Positions 1 to 6,185 of a stretch of 39,877 bases of DNA are shown one piece after another. Positions within the stretch are counted from its first letter, which is position 1, and each line of letters starts with the position of its first letter. Origin of the DNA: a virus; the IMG/VR virus record IMGVR_UViG_3300020456_000192, positions 1 through 39,877 of that record. The stretch is one strand, 5' to 3'. The notes below the pieces were generated by a model, which worked only from the letters and a program-made list of their open reading frames with translations, was not told the origin of the DNA and did not search any database. A program made the position numbers and the translations under genes.

Positions 1-519
1 GCAGAACACAATATCCTTATGCATCCGTTCCACATGCTCGGTGTTGCTGGGGTATTCGGTGGATCTCTTTTCTCTGCTATGCACGGAAGTCTCGTTACTT
101 CCTCACTTGTTCGTGAAACAACTGAAACAGAGTCCCAGAACTACGGTTACAAGTTCGGTCAAGAAGAAGAGACCTACAACATCGTTGCTGCACACGGCTA
201 CTTCGGTCGTTTGATCTTCCAGTACGCTTCATTCAACAACTCTCGTTCACTGCACTTCTTCCTTGCTGCATGGCCTGTAGTTGGTATCTGGTTGACTTCC
301 ATGGGTGTGTCTACAATGGCATTTAACCTCAATGGTTTCAACTTCAACCAGTCTGTCTTGGATGCAAACGGTAAAGTTCTCCCTACTTGGGCAGACGTTG
401 TTAACCGTGCTGGTCTAGGCATGGAAGTAATGCACGAGCGTAATGCTCACAACTTCCCTCTGGATCTTGCTGCTGCTGAAAGCACTCCTGTTGCTCTTAC
501 TGCACCTGCTATCGGTTAA
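1..519 (+). CDS. psbA: Photosystem II D1 protein, 3' part (5' end outside window)
   Basis: This is the C-terminal part of D1, which with D2 forms the photosystem II reaction centre in the thylakoid membrane. The frame is open from base 1, so the gene starts upstream. Visible landmarks are the MHPFHMLGV helix with the conserved His (His215 in plant numbering), the SRSLHFF segment, and the C-terminal [15 protein letters not shown] block that supplies manganese-cluster ligands, followed by a short tail normally removed after the final Ala of that block. Phage D1 is known to keep host photosynthesis running during infection. psbD follows after about 210 bases, and a terminator lies directly downstream. 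Confidence 0.98.
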   Translation, partial: AEHNILMHPFHMLGVAGVFGGSLFSAMHGSLVTSSLVRETTETESQNYGYKFGQEEETYNIVAAHGYFGRLIFQYASFNNSRSLHFFLAAWPVVGIWLTSMGVSTMAFNLNGFNFNQSVLDANGKVLPTWADVVNRAGLGMEVMHERNAHNFPLDLAAAESTPVALTAPAIG

Positions 520-540
520 TATGATTGATGGTAGTCTTAG

Positions 541-568
541 CCCCGTCACATATGTGGCGGGGTTTTTT
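541..568 (+). terminator. Rho-independent terminator after psbA
   Basis: CCCCGTCACA (541-550) can pair with TGTGGCGGGG (553-562) with one G-T wobble, and six T follow (563-568). It lies 22 bases past the psbA stop, so psbA can end independently of psbD. Confidence 0.9.
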
Positions 569-615
569 ATAGGAATTCTTACTCTTGTATTGCCTATACT
601 CTGTGTGTTACTCTT

Positions 616-780
616 ATGATAAGTTCTAATACACCACCTATTATCGCCATGATCATTCGTGATACTTGGCCTCAATTATTTTGGTTAAAAGACATTAAAA
701 AAGATTTGAAAGTTTCTAAGGTAAATAAAAATGGTAGCGTCAACATTAGTACAACAACGACAGACGAGGGGGTGGTTTGA
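616..780 (+). CDS. Possible 54-aa ORF between psbA and psbD
   Basis: An ATG-initiated frame of 54 codons fills the psbA-psbD gap and runs 50 bases into psbD in another frame. The peptide has an aromatic/hydrophobic patch ([10 protein letters not shown]) and a Thr-rich tail that comes only from psbD sequence. I see no good Shine-Dalgarno. A TATACT hexamer at 595-600 could be the -10 of a promoter for this ORF or psbD, but I find no clear -35. The overlap with a highly conserved gene argues for caution; it may be leader sequence only. Confidence 0.25.
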   Translation: MISSNTPPIIAMIIRDTWPQLFWLKDIKKDLKVSKVNKNGSVNISTTTTDEGVV

Positions 781-1792
781 TGTCCTTGATGACTGGCTTA
801 AACGAGATCGCTTTGTCTTTGTGGGTTGGTCTGGATTACTTCTTTTTCCCACTGCTTATCTTGCAATTGGTGGCTGGCTTACGGGCACAACATTTGTCAC
901 AAGTTGGTACACCCACGGACTCGCAAGTAGTTACCTTGAGGGTGCTAATTTTCTTACAGCGGCAGTGTCAACGCCTGCTGATGCTATGGGTCATTCTCTT
1001 CTTCTACTTTGGGGTCCTGAGTCTCAGGGGGACTTCATCAGGTGGTGTCAACTTGGGGGACTCTGGAATTTTGTGGCGCTCCACGGAGCATTTGCTCTAA
1101 TTGGTTTTATGCTGAGACAATTTGAGATTAGTCGTCTCGTAGGGATTAGACCGTACAATGCTATCGCCTTTTCTGGTCCGATTGCTGTCTTTACTTCTGT
1201 TTTTCTCATTTATCCTCTCGGACAATCCTCGTGGTTCTTTGCGCCGAGTTTCGGTGTCGCGGCGATATTCCGCTTCCTTCTCTTCCTCCAAGGTTTTCAT
1301 AACTGGACGCTCAATCCCTTCCATATGATGGGTGTTGCTGGTATTCTTGGTGGAGCACTCCTCTCTGCAATTCATGGAGTGACTGTAGAAAATACATTAT
1401 TCCAAGATGGTCAACAATCAAATACATTCAAAGCATTTGAACCTACTCAAGAAGAAGAAACCTATTCAATGGTTACAGCAAACCGCTACTGGTCTCAGAT
1501 CTTTGGTATTGCGTTTAGTAATAAGAGGTGGTTGCATTTCTTTATGCTCTTTGTTCCTGTTATGGGTCTGTGGACAAGTTCCATCGGTATTATTGGTCTT
1601 GCTCTCAACCTTCGTGCTTATGACTTTGTATCCCAAGAGATCAGAGCAGCAGAAGACCCAGAGTTTGAAACCTTCTACACAAAAAACATTCTATTGAATG
1701 AAGGTCTTCGTGCATGGATGGCACCAGTAGATCAACCACATGAATCGTTTGTATTCCCTGAAGAAGTTCTTCCTCGTGGTAACGCACTCTAA
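731..1792 (+). CDS. psbD: Photosystem II D2 protein
   Basis: This is full-length D2 (353 aa, about the usual size), the partner of D1 in the photosystem II core. It has the typical start with [21 protein letters not shown], five hydrophobic helices, the [19 protein letters not shown] segment carrying conserved histidines, the [12 protein letters not shown] helix, and a C-terminus ending in LPRGNAL. No disruption is seen. It follows psbA, a common cyanomyovirus arrangement, which suggests both halves of the reaction centre are supplied together. The upstream psbA terminator implies its own promoter or read-through. Confidence 0.99.
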   Translation: MVASTLVQQRQTRGWFDVLDDWLKRDRFVFVGWSGLLLFPTAYLAIGGWLTGTTFVTSWYTHGLASSYLEGANFLTAAVSTPADAMGHSLLLLWGPESQGDFIRWCQLGGLWNFVALHGAFALIGFMLRQFEISRLVGIRPYNAIAFSGPIAVFTSVFLIYPLGQSSWFFAPSFGVAAIFRFLLFLQGFHNWTLNPFHMMGVAGILGGALLSAIHGVTVENTLFQDGQQSNTFKAFEPTQEEETYSMVTANRYWSQIFGIAFSNKRWLHFFMLFVPVMGLWTSSIGIIGLALNLRAYDFVSQEIRAAEDPEFETFYTKNILLNEGLRAWMAPVDQPHESFVFPEEVLPRGNAL

Positions 1793-1816
1793 ATATAAAA
1801 AAGTTCCTTTATAATT

Positions 1817-2032
1817 ATGTCTTGTAACTTAAGAGAAAAAACAATATCCGCTTTGCGTAACGATGCAATCGGTAAGATCAGTAAAGCAAAGGTAAACATT
1901 GAAATCTATCTGCATAATCCTGTAGGTATTGGTGAACATTCAGATGTTCTAGGTGCAATCCAAGATCAAATTGATTTGATTGCTAAGGAAGAGGAACGTC
2001 TTGAAGTGCTGGACAAACACTTCGGACCATGA
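1817..2032 (+). CDS. Small conserved-type cyanophage protein (71 aa), function unknown
   Basis: The 71-residue product is mostly helical by composition, with a basic N-terminal half (SALRNDAIGKISKAKVNIE) and an acidic C-terminal half (QIDLIAKEEERLEVLDKHF) that could form a short coiled coil. It starts 24 bases after psbD and may be co-transcribed with it. I recognise no enzyme motif and assign no function. The stop codon lies between the -35 and -10 of the promoter at 2010-2038. Confidence 0.75.
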   Translation: MSCNLREKTISALRNDAIGKISKAKVNIEIYLHNPVGIGEHSDVLGAIQDQIDLIAKEEERLEVLDKHFGP

Positions 2033-2038
2033 TATAAT
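2010..2038 (+). promoter_or_regulatory. Host-type promoter (TGGACA-17-TATAAT)
   Basis: TGGACA (2010-2015), a 17-bp spacer and a perfect TATAAT (2033-2038) make a strong sigma70-like promoter for the glutaredoxin at 2065. The expected start site, near 2045, falls inside the terminator hairpin that begins at 2041, so RNA from this promoter would not carry the intact hairpin. Confidence 0.75.
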
Positions 2039-2040
2039 GA

Positions 2041-2064
2041 GGGGGTCAAACGACCCTCTTTTTT
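2041..2064 (+). terminator. Rho-independent terminator
   Basis: GGGGGTC (2041-2047) pairs with GACCCTC (2052-2058), including one G-T wobble, around an AAAC loop; six T follow. It ends transcripts coming from psbD and the 71-aa gene. Confidence 0.85.
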
Positions 2065-2337
2065 ATGGAGATTATTGCGTATACATCTAAGGGATGTTTT
2101 TACTGTGATCAATTAAAGCTCTTGTTCCAAAGAGCAGATTTAGAATACACATCAATCTTAGTTGATGATGGTCCTGAGTATAATAAAGGATCTACCATGT
2201 CTAGGAATGAGTTTAAGCAGAAGTATCCCAATGCTGTAGGGTTTCCTCATGTTATTATTGATGGAGAACAGTATGGAGGTCTGGTAAATACTGCAAAATA
2301 TCTAGTGAAAAATGGTTATGTCTCGCAAAAACGATGA
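2065..2337 (+). CDS. Glutaredoxin
   Basis: This 90-aa protein has a complete glutaredoxin layout: a first strand (EIIAYTS), a dithiol CFYC site at residues 11-14, the cis-Pro loop GFPHV (Pro61) and a GG turn at 71-72 before the last helix. Family members reduce disulfides with glutathione, and in T4-like phages they supply electrons to ribonucleotide reductase. That role is inferred, as no reductase gene is in the window. The ATG directly abuts the terminator T-run, leaving almost no room for a classical ribosome site. The 3' end overlaps the next gene. Confidence 0.93.
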   Translation: MEIIAYTSKGCFYCDQLKLLFQRADLEYTSILVDDGPEYNKGSTMSRNEFKQKYPNAVGFPHVIIDGEQYGGLVNTAKYLVKNGYVSQKR

Positions 2338-2497
2338 ACCTCTTAACATAAATAAAGGCATAGAGCTCATGTTAAGGAGGGCTAAACCGAGCGAATCCAC
2401 GCTCAAACCTAAGAGGGGTTTGGGTATTAACAATTCATTCACCCTCCTCAAACATAAGTTTTATTTCAACTTAGAACTGAGGTGGGAACATAGGTAA
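2318..2497 (+). CDS. Small basic protein of unknown function (59 aa)
   Basis: The reading frame begins inside the last codons of the glutaredoxin gene (alternative in-frame ATG at 2312) and encodes a Lys/Arg-rich peptide starting MSRKNDEPLNINKGIELML. The first 25 residues look like a structured acidic-to-basic helix; the rest is basic and low in complexity. There is no recognisable domain. The overlap suggests translational coupling to the glutaredoxin. I favour a real gene because the same strand is otherwise fully used here, but the support is limited. Confidence 0.55.
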   Translation: MSRKNDEPLNINKGIELMLRRAKPSESTLKPKRGLGINNSFTLLKHKFYFNLELRWEHR

Positions 2498-2516
2498 ACC
2501 ACTAAGGAGTTGAAAG

Positions 2517-2750
2517 ATGGAAACAGCAACAATCCTATTTTTCTCGGCAACTGCATCATTCATGTTTTTATGTGTCGGGATTGTCGCAGGGTGGACAGTC
2601 AAAGATTTCGTTCATGATTACTTCTACTCTAGAGATGAAGTACAGGCAATGCATCCTGAAATGTACGATGATGATGGTATGATTATTAATGAAGAACTAT
2701 TATCCGTGAGATTTATTGAGGAAAACGAAGATGAAACTTTTGATGCATGA
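2517..2750 (+). CDS. Small single-pass membrane protein (77 aa)
   Basis: An AAGGAG site lies 9 bases before the ATG. Residues 5-29 form one hydrophobic segment (ILFFSATASFMFLCVGIVAGW) and the rest is a strongly acidic tail (NEDETFDA). The orientation is probably N-out, C-in, by charge. The function is unknown; a host-membrane location is inferred. Its last 20 bases overlap the next gene in another frame. Confidence 0.75.
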   Translation: METATILFFSATASFMFLCVGIVAGWTVKDFVHDYFYSRDEVQAMHPEMYDDDGMIINEELLSVRFIEENEDETFDA

Positions 2751-3162
2751 GGTACTTCAAAAAGTATCAAACGCAAAGACCAAAGCAGAAAAGATTAAAC
2801 TCCTTAAGGAATTTAATACCCAAGCATTGAGATCGTTATTGATTATCAATTTTGATGAATCTATTATTAGTATGCTCCCAGATGGTGAACCACCATTCAA
2901 AAAGAATGAATCACCCGATGGAACAGATCATACTGTTCTAGAAAAAGAAGCACGTATCCTTCACCACTTCTTTAAGGGTGGATCTAGTATCTCAAAAACA
3001 AAAAGAGAAACTATGTTCATTCAAATGTTAGAAGGTCTCAGTGAAGGTGAGGCAAATGTTTTGATTCTTGCCAAGGATAAGAAACTTGGCAAGCGTTGGA
3101 AGATTACCAAACAATGTGTAGAAGAAGCTTTCCCACAGATCAAGTGGGGAGGTCGGTCCTGA
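2731..3162 (+). CDS. Conserved cyanophage-type protein, DUF6433-like (143 aa)
   Basis: I chose ATG 2731 (MKLLMHEVLQ) over an upstream TTG because it gives the expected helical N-terminus. The protein is rich in Lys and Glu: a helical N-terminal third, a central HFFKGGSSISKTKRETMFIQMLEGLSEGEANVLI segment, and a basic C-terminus ending KWGGRS. It resembles a family of about 145 aa common in cyanomyoviruses that I believe is called DUF6433; the biochemical role is unknown. It overlaps both neighbours (20 bases upstream, one base downstream), so it sits in a coupled operon. Confidence 0.75.
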   Translation: MKLLMHEVLQKVSNAKTKAEKIKLLKEFNTQALRSLLIINFDESIISMLPDGEPPFKKNESPDGTDHTVLEKEARILHHFFKGGSSISKTKRETMFIQMLEGLSEGEANVLILAKDKKLGKRWKITKQCVEEAFPQIKWGGRS

Positions 3163-3410
3163 TGGGTAAAGGATGTAGAGTTTTACACAAAGATTGTGAC
3201 CCAACCTTGGGTCAAGATAAATCTCTGCCATACACCGCTTATATGGTAGAGTACCTAGAAGGTGGTCTTACAAAATTTGATATTGTATCTGCCAGTAAAC
3301 AAGTAGATATTTTTGATGAGTATTGGGACAAGTACCACCAAGATTTTAAGAACATGACCCAGACAGAGGGTAGGGTTAACCCAAAAATGTGGAACCCTAA
3401 GAAAAAATAA
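3162..3410 (+). CDS. Hypothetical protein (82 aa)
   Basis: The ATG at 3162 shares a base with the upstream stop (TGATG), so translation is probably coupled. The product MGKGCRVLHKDCDP... contains a VEYLEGGLTKFDIVSASKQVDIFDEYWDKYH core and a basic tail. Its compact strand-helix layout recalls small nucleic-acid or adaptor proteins, but I see no diagnostic motif and give no function. It is the last gene before a strong promoter. Confidence 0.7.
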   Translation: MGKGCRVLHKDCDPTLGQDKSLPYTAYMVEYLEGGLTKFDIVSASKQVDIFDEYWDKYHQDFKNMTQTEGRVNPKMWNPKKK

Positions 3411-3417
3411 ACTGTAT

Positions 3418-3479
3418 CATAGGATACAATTGACATACTATACATAGTATGGTATACTAATACCATCGTTCATCCTATG
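3418..3479 (+). promoter_or_regulatory. Strong host-type promoter inside nested inverted repeats
   Basis: TTGACA (3430-3435), 17 bp, TATACT (3453-3458) is a near-consensus sigma70 promoter. Three dyads surround or overlap it: CATAGGAT (3418-3425) with ATCCTATG (3472-3479); CATACTA (3434-3440) with TAGTATG (3445-3451), filling the spacer; and GGTAT (3451-3455) with ATACC (3460-3464) over the -10. This looks like an operator, though no repressor is identified. The leader to the ATG at 3477 would be only about 12 nt. Confidence 0.75.
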
Positions 3480-3677
3480 TTAGCGACACTGCTAGCGATG
3501 ACCATTGCACATCATAATGATGGGTCACCCTATGGGTGGCACATGACTTGTGAAAGGTTCTTACAGAAACGAATTGAAATCCTTATGGATGACAATTTTG
3601 ATCGTAGGTCTAAATATAACTTGATAAGTTACTTTAGATCTAAGGTAGAAGGTCAATGCAATCAGACTCTAACTTAG
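3477..3677 (+). CDS. Small hypothetical protein (66 aa), first gene after strong promoter
   Basis: The protein MLATLLAMTIAHHNDGSPYGWHMTCERFLQKRIEILMDDN... begins with a short hydrophobic stretch and has a His/Trp-rich middle and a basic helical C-terminus. The expected transcript has a leader of about 12 nt and no Shine-Dalgarno, so translation may be nearly leaderless. It heads a cluster of very small genes (3477-4350). The function is unknown; promoter strength and position suggest early expression. Confidence 0.7.
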   Translation: MLATLLAMTIAHHNDGSPYGWHMTCERFLQKRIEILMDDNFDRRSKYNLISYFRSKVEGQCNQTLT

Positions 3678-3712
3678 GACGCAAGTAAGTCGCGGAACGG
3701 AGCGTTCATCCC

Positions 3713-3880
3713 ATGGTAGAACTATTACTCTATGCAACCATGACCTGTGCAGATGCTGATCAACTAATGTTCAGGATTAAAGCACAGAAACATCTTGAAC
3801 CTAAAATTCAAGTTGAATTAGTTGAGACTATTAAGGACTCTGTACCAGAGTGTGACTACTACTGGGACGCAAACGACTAA
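3713..3880 (+). CDS. Small acidic protein (55 aa)
   Basis: This ORF starts at ATG 3713 and encodes MVELLLYATMTCADADQLM..., with two internal helices and an acidic end (SVPECDYYWDAND). The N-terminal strand followed by MTCADAD recalls small conserved cyanophage proteins, but I know no function. A GGAGCG stretch 13-18 bases upstream may serve as the ribosome site. It lies between two other tiny genes in one direction and is probably co-transcribed from 3430. Confidence 0.65.
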   Translation: MVELLLYATMTCADADQLMFRIKAQKHLEPKIQVELVETIKDSVPECDYYWDAND

Positions 3881-3889
3881 AGGAACGGG

Positions 3890-3914
3890 CCTAAAAATCC
3901 AACTACTTTAGGAG
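3890..3914 (+). promoter_or_regulatory. Hairpin covering a Shine-Dalgarno
   Basis: CCTAAA (3890-3895) can pair with TTTAGG (3907-3912); the latter contains the first part of the AGGAG ribosome site (3910-3914) of the gene at 3922. Pairing would partly hide the site. Stem-loop seen; regulation inferred. Confidence 0.4.
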
Positions 3915-3921
3915 TAAAAAG

Positions 3922-4086
3922 ATGAATACACTTACACTCATCAAAAAGCAGATTCAAAAGCAATCTGCACTTCACGACGCACAGATCACTCACACTGCAT
4001 ATCGTGGTGTTAAGTGTTCAGTTCGTAAACCAGTAGAAGAGGCTCATGGCACCTTCTGCTATCGTGGTCGCACCTACACCAAGTGA
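3922..4086 (+). CDS. DUF4278-like small protein (54 aa)
   Basis: An AGGAG lies 7 bases before the ATG. The product has two YRG motifs, TAYRGVKCSV and FCYRGRTYTK, the signature I associate with the cyanobacterial DUF4278 family. The N-terminal 25 residues are a Gln/Lys-rich helix. The molecular role of the family is unknown. A second YRG protein lies at 4192, with a tiny membrane peptide between them, so the three may act together; that is inference. Confidence 0.7.
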   Translation: MNTLTLIKKQIQKQSALHDAQITHTAYRGVKCSVRKPVEEAHGTFCYRGRTYTK

Positions 4087-4093
4087 GGTAACT

Positions 4094-4189
4094 ATGGAAG
4101 CACTAACTATTGTCGGACTCACGTCCTTAGGTTGTGTTGCATTCATTGGTATGATCTATGGTGAACTTCTTCTATTAGAGAGGGGGTAA
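4094..4189 (+). CDS. Single-pass membrane micropeptide (31 aa)
   Basis: Starting at ATG 4094, eight bases after the previous stop with a GAGG site just upstream, this encodes a 31-residue peptide that is nearly all one transmembrane helix (IVGLTSLGCVAFIGMIYGELLLL) with an acidic residue inside and a short ERG end. Size and topology match the one-helix subunits of photosynthetic complexes (PetG/L/N, Psb low-mass subunits), but I cannot match it to a particular one. The reading frame is short, so reality rests on context and the ribosome site. Confidence 0.5.
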   Translation: MEALTIVGLTSLGCVAFIGMIYGELLLLERG

Positions 4190-4191
4190 GG

Positions 4192-4350
4192 ATGCTGAAG
4201 ATCAGACTTGAATATGATCTTCCAGAATACGATCCTTTGAAGCACGATCCAGATAAAACCTTTGCGTTTTTGACTTATCGTGGCGTACATTATGCCAAGT
4301 GGGTCAATTTAAAAGTGAATTTTGGTTTGCACAACTGGAAAGTCAGATGA
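4192..4350 (+). CDS. Small YRG-motif (DUF4278-like) protein (52 aa)
   Basis: The ATG follows the previous stop by two bases, with a GGGGG/AAGG purine stretch before it. The peptide starts with a charged strand (LKIRLEYDLPEYDPLKHD) and then has FLTYRGVHYAKW, the same YRG-x-x-Y motif as the gene at 3922. It is probably a second member of the DUF4278-type group. The stop overlaps the left arm of a terminator, so it is the last gene of this cluster. Confidence 0.65.
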   Translation: MLKIRLEYDLPEYDPLKHDPDKTFAFLTYRGVHYAKWVNLKVNFGLHNWKVR

Positions 4351-4373
4351 GAGGTTAACACCTCTCTTTTTTT
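4349..4373 (+). terminator. Rho-independent terminator
   Basis: GAGAGGT (4349-4355) pairs perfectly with ACCTCTC (4360-4366) around a TAAC loop, followed by seven T. It closes the 3477-4350 small-gene cluster and overlaps the last stop codon. Confidence 0.92.
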
Positions 4374-4414
4374 ATGAGTATATGTTCGTAGGCAATAATT
4401 TTCATTGCAATAAA

Positions 4415-4423
4415 TGGTATAAT
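4415..4423 (+). promoter_or_regulatory. Possible extended -10 promoter
   Basis: TGGTATAAT (4415-4423) is an extended -10 (TG-N-TATAAT). I see no convincing -35 at 16-18 bp upstream. It could drive the tiny ORFs at 4470 and 4526 after the terminator. Confidence 0.45.
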
Positions 4424-4469
4424 AGCGTACAACTTGTTAAATAGTAATAGAATTATGCGAGGTGAACCA

Positions 4470-4556
4470 ATGAACCAAACCCCCTCCCTACATTATGAAG
4501 ACCAACGAAAAGGAGGTTACGACCAATGCACAATCTGTTATCACGCTCACAATTAG
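4470..4556 (+). CDS. Possible 28-aa ORF
   Basis: ATG 4470 (or in-frame ATG 4455 with five extra residues) encodes a 28-residue peptide ending YDQCTICYHAHN, with a CxxC followed by two His, a pattern that could bind a metal. It overlaps the next ORF in another frame. It may be a leader peptide that couples translation of the 57-aa gene. Length alone gives weak support. Confidence 0.3.
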   Translation: MNQTPSLHYEDQRKGGYDQCTICYHAHN

Positions 4557-4699
4557 ATGAGTGGCGACATTTTGAAGATACTCTAGACGATTTAAGTTTA
4601 GAAGAACAAAATTTAAATGACTACTACGAATGTTTAATTGAATGTGATTCATTAAACCAATCGCAGTGTAAAAAGATTTGCAGGAGGATGTTATTGTAA
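4526..4699 (+). CDS. Small acidic protein (57 aa)
   Basis: A strong AAAGGAGG site lies 9 bases before ATG 4526. The product MHNLLSRSQLDEWRHFEDTL... is helical and acidic in the middle (DDLSLEEQNLNDYYECLIE), with three Cys and a basic end (KKICRRMLL). No family is recognised. It lies alone between a possible promoter and a terminator, so it forms its own short transcription unit. Confidence 0.65.
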   Translation: MHNLLSRSQLDEWRHFEDTLDDLSLEEQNLNDYYECLIECDSLNQSQCKKICRRMLL

Positions 4700-4708
4700 A
4701 CCGAATGC

Positions 4709-4744
4709 GAGGGGGGTTGACCCCCTCTTTTTTTGTGTTATAAT
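4709..4744 (+). promoter_or_regulatory. Composite terminator/promoter
   Basis: GAGGGGG (4709-4715) pairs with CCCCCTC (4721-4727) and seven T follow (4728-4734): a clear terminator. The same DNA holds TTGACC (4717-4722) as a -35, starting in the loop, 16 bp, and TATAAT (4739-4744) preceded by TGT (extended -10). It ends the upstream unit and starts the next. Confidence 0.75.
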
Positions 4745-4760
4745 ACAATCAGGTTGCCCC

Positions 4761-4768
4761 TATAAATA
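4761..4768 (+). promoter_or_regulatory. T4-late-type promoter motif TATAAATA
   Basis: A perfect TATAAATA sits two bases before the ATG at 4770. A transcript started about 6-8 bases downstream would miss that ATG, so if active it serves the genes from 4909 on. Confidence 0.4.
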
Positions 4769-4769
4769 T

Positions 4770-4934
4770 ATGGATAGAGAGAAACTGAAACTCGTCGTTA
4801 AAAATTTAAAGTCTTTGGTCAATGCACTAGAGAGTGAAGTATATTCAGATGTGGATGCTTATAAAAAACCTGTAGGCAATCCTGAGTTTGGATTTTATGA
4901 GGGTAGCGATGACGACGATGGATATGCAGACTGA
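4770..4934 (+). CDS. Small acidic protein (54 aa)
   Basis: From ATG 4770 the product MDREKLKLVVKNLKSLVNALESEVYSDVDAY... begins with an amphipathic helix of heptad character and ends in an acidic run (GSDDDDGYAD). No function is recognised. The TTGACC/TATAAT promoter just upstream gives a leader of about 18 nt. Its last 26 bases overlap the start of the next gene. Confidence 0.65.
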   Translation: MDREKLKLVVKNLKSLVNALESEVYSDVDAYKKPVGNPEFGFYEGSDDDDGYAD

Positions 4935-5142
4935 TTGGCTTTACAATGATAGCCGTATGGAATTAAGAGAAGCAGCACTACGTGTTTTGCTAGCAAGATT
5001 TGGTCGCCAGATAAAAGAAAATGGTGAACCAAAGTACTCATCGGAATCAATTTATTCTTGTGCTCATGACTGGGTTTCTCAAGGAAATGTCAGAACAGAT
5101 GGCATTGTAAAATACTACCTAGCATACTACGAAAATAAATGA
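4909..5142 (+). CDS. Hypothetical protein (77 aa)
   Basis: Three nearby in-frame ATGs exist (4909, 4918, 4924). I chose 4909 because GAGGG lies just before it, but MQTDWLYNDSRM (4924) may be the true start. The protein is a compact helical domain (REAALRVLLARFGRQIKENG, then YSCAHDWVSQGNVRTDGIVKYYLAYYENK) with no catalytic motif seen. It overlaps both neighbours (ATGA at the 3' end), consistent with a coupled operon leading to thyX. Confidence 0.7.
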   Translation: MTTMDMQTDWLYNDSRMELREAALRVLLARFGRQIKENGEPKYSSESIYSCAHDWVSQGNVRTDGIVKYYLAYYENK

Positions 5143-5414
5143 GGTTCAAAGATACAATTAAAGTGGCGAAACAAGCAATTAAGCTTGCGGATAAGAATCC
5201 AATGCTGTATACTGATGAGGAAGTCCATTACATGAGGTTGTCACTTCGTGCTGCCAAAGAAGGACTCAAACGTAAACGTGAAATGAATAGTAAAGGATTT
5301 AAGGATGAATCAACAACAGGGATCAGTCCGTCTGGTGACAGTGACACCAGAAGCGGAAAAGACAATGGGATACGTGGCAAGGGTAAGCAATCCAAGCAAT
5401 CAGGAAAATCCTAA
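5139..5414 (+). CDS. Basic hypothetical protein (91 aa) overlapping thyX
   Basis: The start overlaps the previous stop as ATGA. Residues 1-55 are a plausible helical domain (FKDTIKVAKQAIKLADKNPMLYTDEEVHYMRLSLRAAKEGLKRKR). Residues 56-91 are low in complexity (Ser/Gly/Lys/Asp) and are encoded within the first 110 bases of thyX in another frame. The tail therefore looks like an extension after loss of an earlier stop. The N-terminal part is probably a real gene; function unknown. Confidence 0.6.
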   Translation: MRFKDTIKVAKQAIKLADKNPMLYTDEEVHYMRLSLRAAKEGLKRKREMNSKGFKDESTTGISPSGDSDTRSGKDNGIRGKGKQSKQSGKS

Positions 5415-5955
5415 GGTCGCTGGTCTACTAAAATACTGCATCAAACATCAGCATTGGTCTGTGTTTGAGCAAGCACATATGACTGTGGAAATCTCTACCA
5501 CGAGGGGTCTGTGCGCTCAAATTTTGAGGCACCGTTCGTTCACATATCAAGAGTTTTCCCAACGCTATGCTGATTCTTCCCTACTCTCGGAGACGATCCC
5601 TCTACCTGAACTACGCAGGCAAGACACCAAGAATCGTCAGAATTCTATTGATGATATTGATCCGTTTACAAGACAAGAATTCCAGATCAAAATGCAACGG
5701 CACTTTGAAGAAGGAATGAAATTGTATCAGGAAATGCTTGATGCATCAATTGCAAAGGAGTGTGCTCGTTTTGTACTTCCTTTAGCAGTACCCACAAAAA
5801 TCTACATGACAGGATCAGTCAGGTCATGGATCCATTATATTAATCTGAGGACTGCTAACGGTACTCAGAAAGAACACATGGATATTGCAGAACAATGTCG
5901 TGATGTTTTTGTTGAACAGTTCCCTATTTGTGCGGAGGCACTTGAATGGTCATGA
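5305..5955 (+). CDS. thyX: Flavin-dependent thymidylate synthase ThyX
   Basis: ThyX makes dTMP from dUMP using methylene-tetrahydrofolate, FAD and NADPH. The 216-aa length is typical. The family signature RHRSFTYQEFSQRY is at residues 75-88, matching RHRxxSxxxxSxR-type ThyX motifs, and the C-terminal half has conserved Arg/His positions (ARFVLPLAVPTKIYMTGSVRSWIHYINLR). It supplies thymidine for phage DNA synthesis. The first 110 bases overlap the preceding ORF, and the 3' end overlaps the next gene start (ATGA). Confidence 0.97.
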   Translation: MNQQQGSVRLVTVTPEAEKTMGYVARVSNPSNQENPKVAGLLKYCIKHQHWSVFEQAHMTVEISTTRGLCAQILRHRSFTYQEFSQRYADSSLLSETIPLPELRRQDTKNRQNSIDDIDPFTRQEFQIKMQRHFEEGMKLYQEMLDASIAKECARFVLPLAVPTKIYMTGSVRSWIHYINLRTANGTQKEHMDIAEQCRDVFVEQFPICAEALEWS

Positions 5956-6185
5956 AACCTATTACCGTAGAAGATTATCAAGAATACAGTGGCGAGTTCT
6001 TTGATAAATATTTTTTCATCGCCAGAGAACTTGGTGAAGATGCTAGAGCAGAAGACATCCTCAAGGTAATGGAAGCATTGTCTGGGGTTGTTATGCTTAA
6101 GCGTAAAGAAAGTAAGACAAGTGGTCCTATGGGATTCAATAAAACTACTGAGGAGGTGGAAGAAAATGCCGACGTATCCAGTTAA
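5952..6185 (+). CDS. Hypothetical acidic protein (77 aa)
   Basis: I chose ATG 5952 (MKPITVEDYQEYSGEFF), which overlaps the thyX stop as ATGA; ATG 5946 is two codons upstream. The first 50 residues form an acidic helical domain (FIARELGEDARAEDILKVMEALSGVVML); the last 25 are Lys/Ser/Glu-rich and probably disordered. It is a cyanophage-type gene without known function, sitting between thyX and phoH. Confidence 0.7.
   Translation: MKPITVEDYQEYSGEFFDKYFFIARELGEDARAEDILKVMEALSGVVMLKRKESKTSGPMGFNKTTEEVEENADVSS

Noticed and set aside
571-600. Promoter for psbD from TATACT at 595-600
   Set aside because: No acceptable -35 at 16-18 bp and no TG extension, so I did not list it as a separate promoter.
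2716-2730. TTG start extending the 143-aa gene upstream
   Set aside because: ATG 2731 is a better start; the extension lies within the preceding gene and adds only MRKTK.
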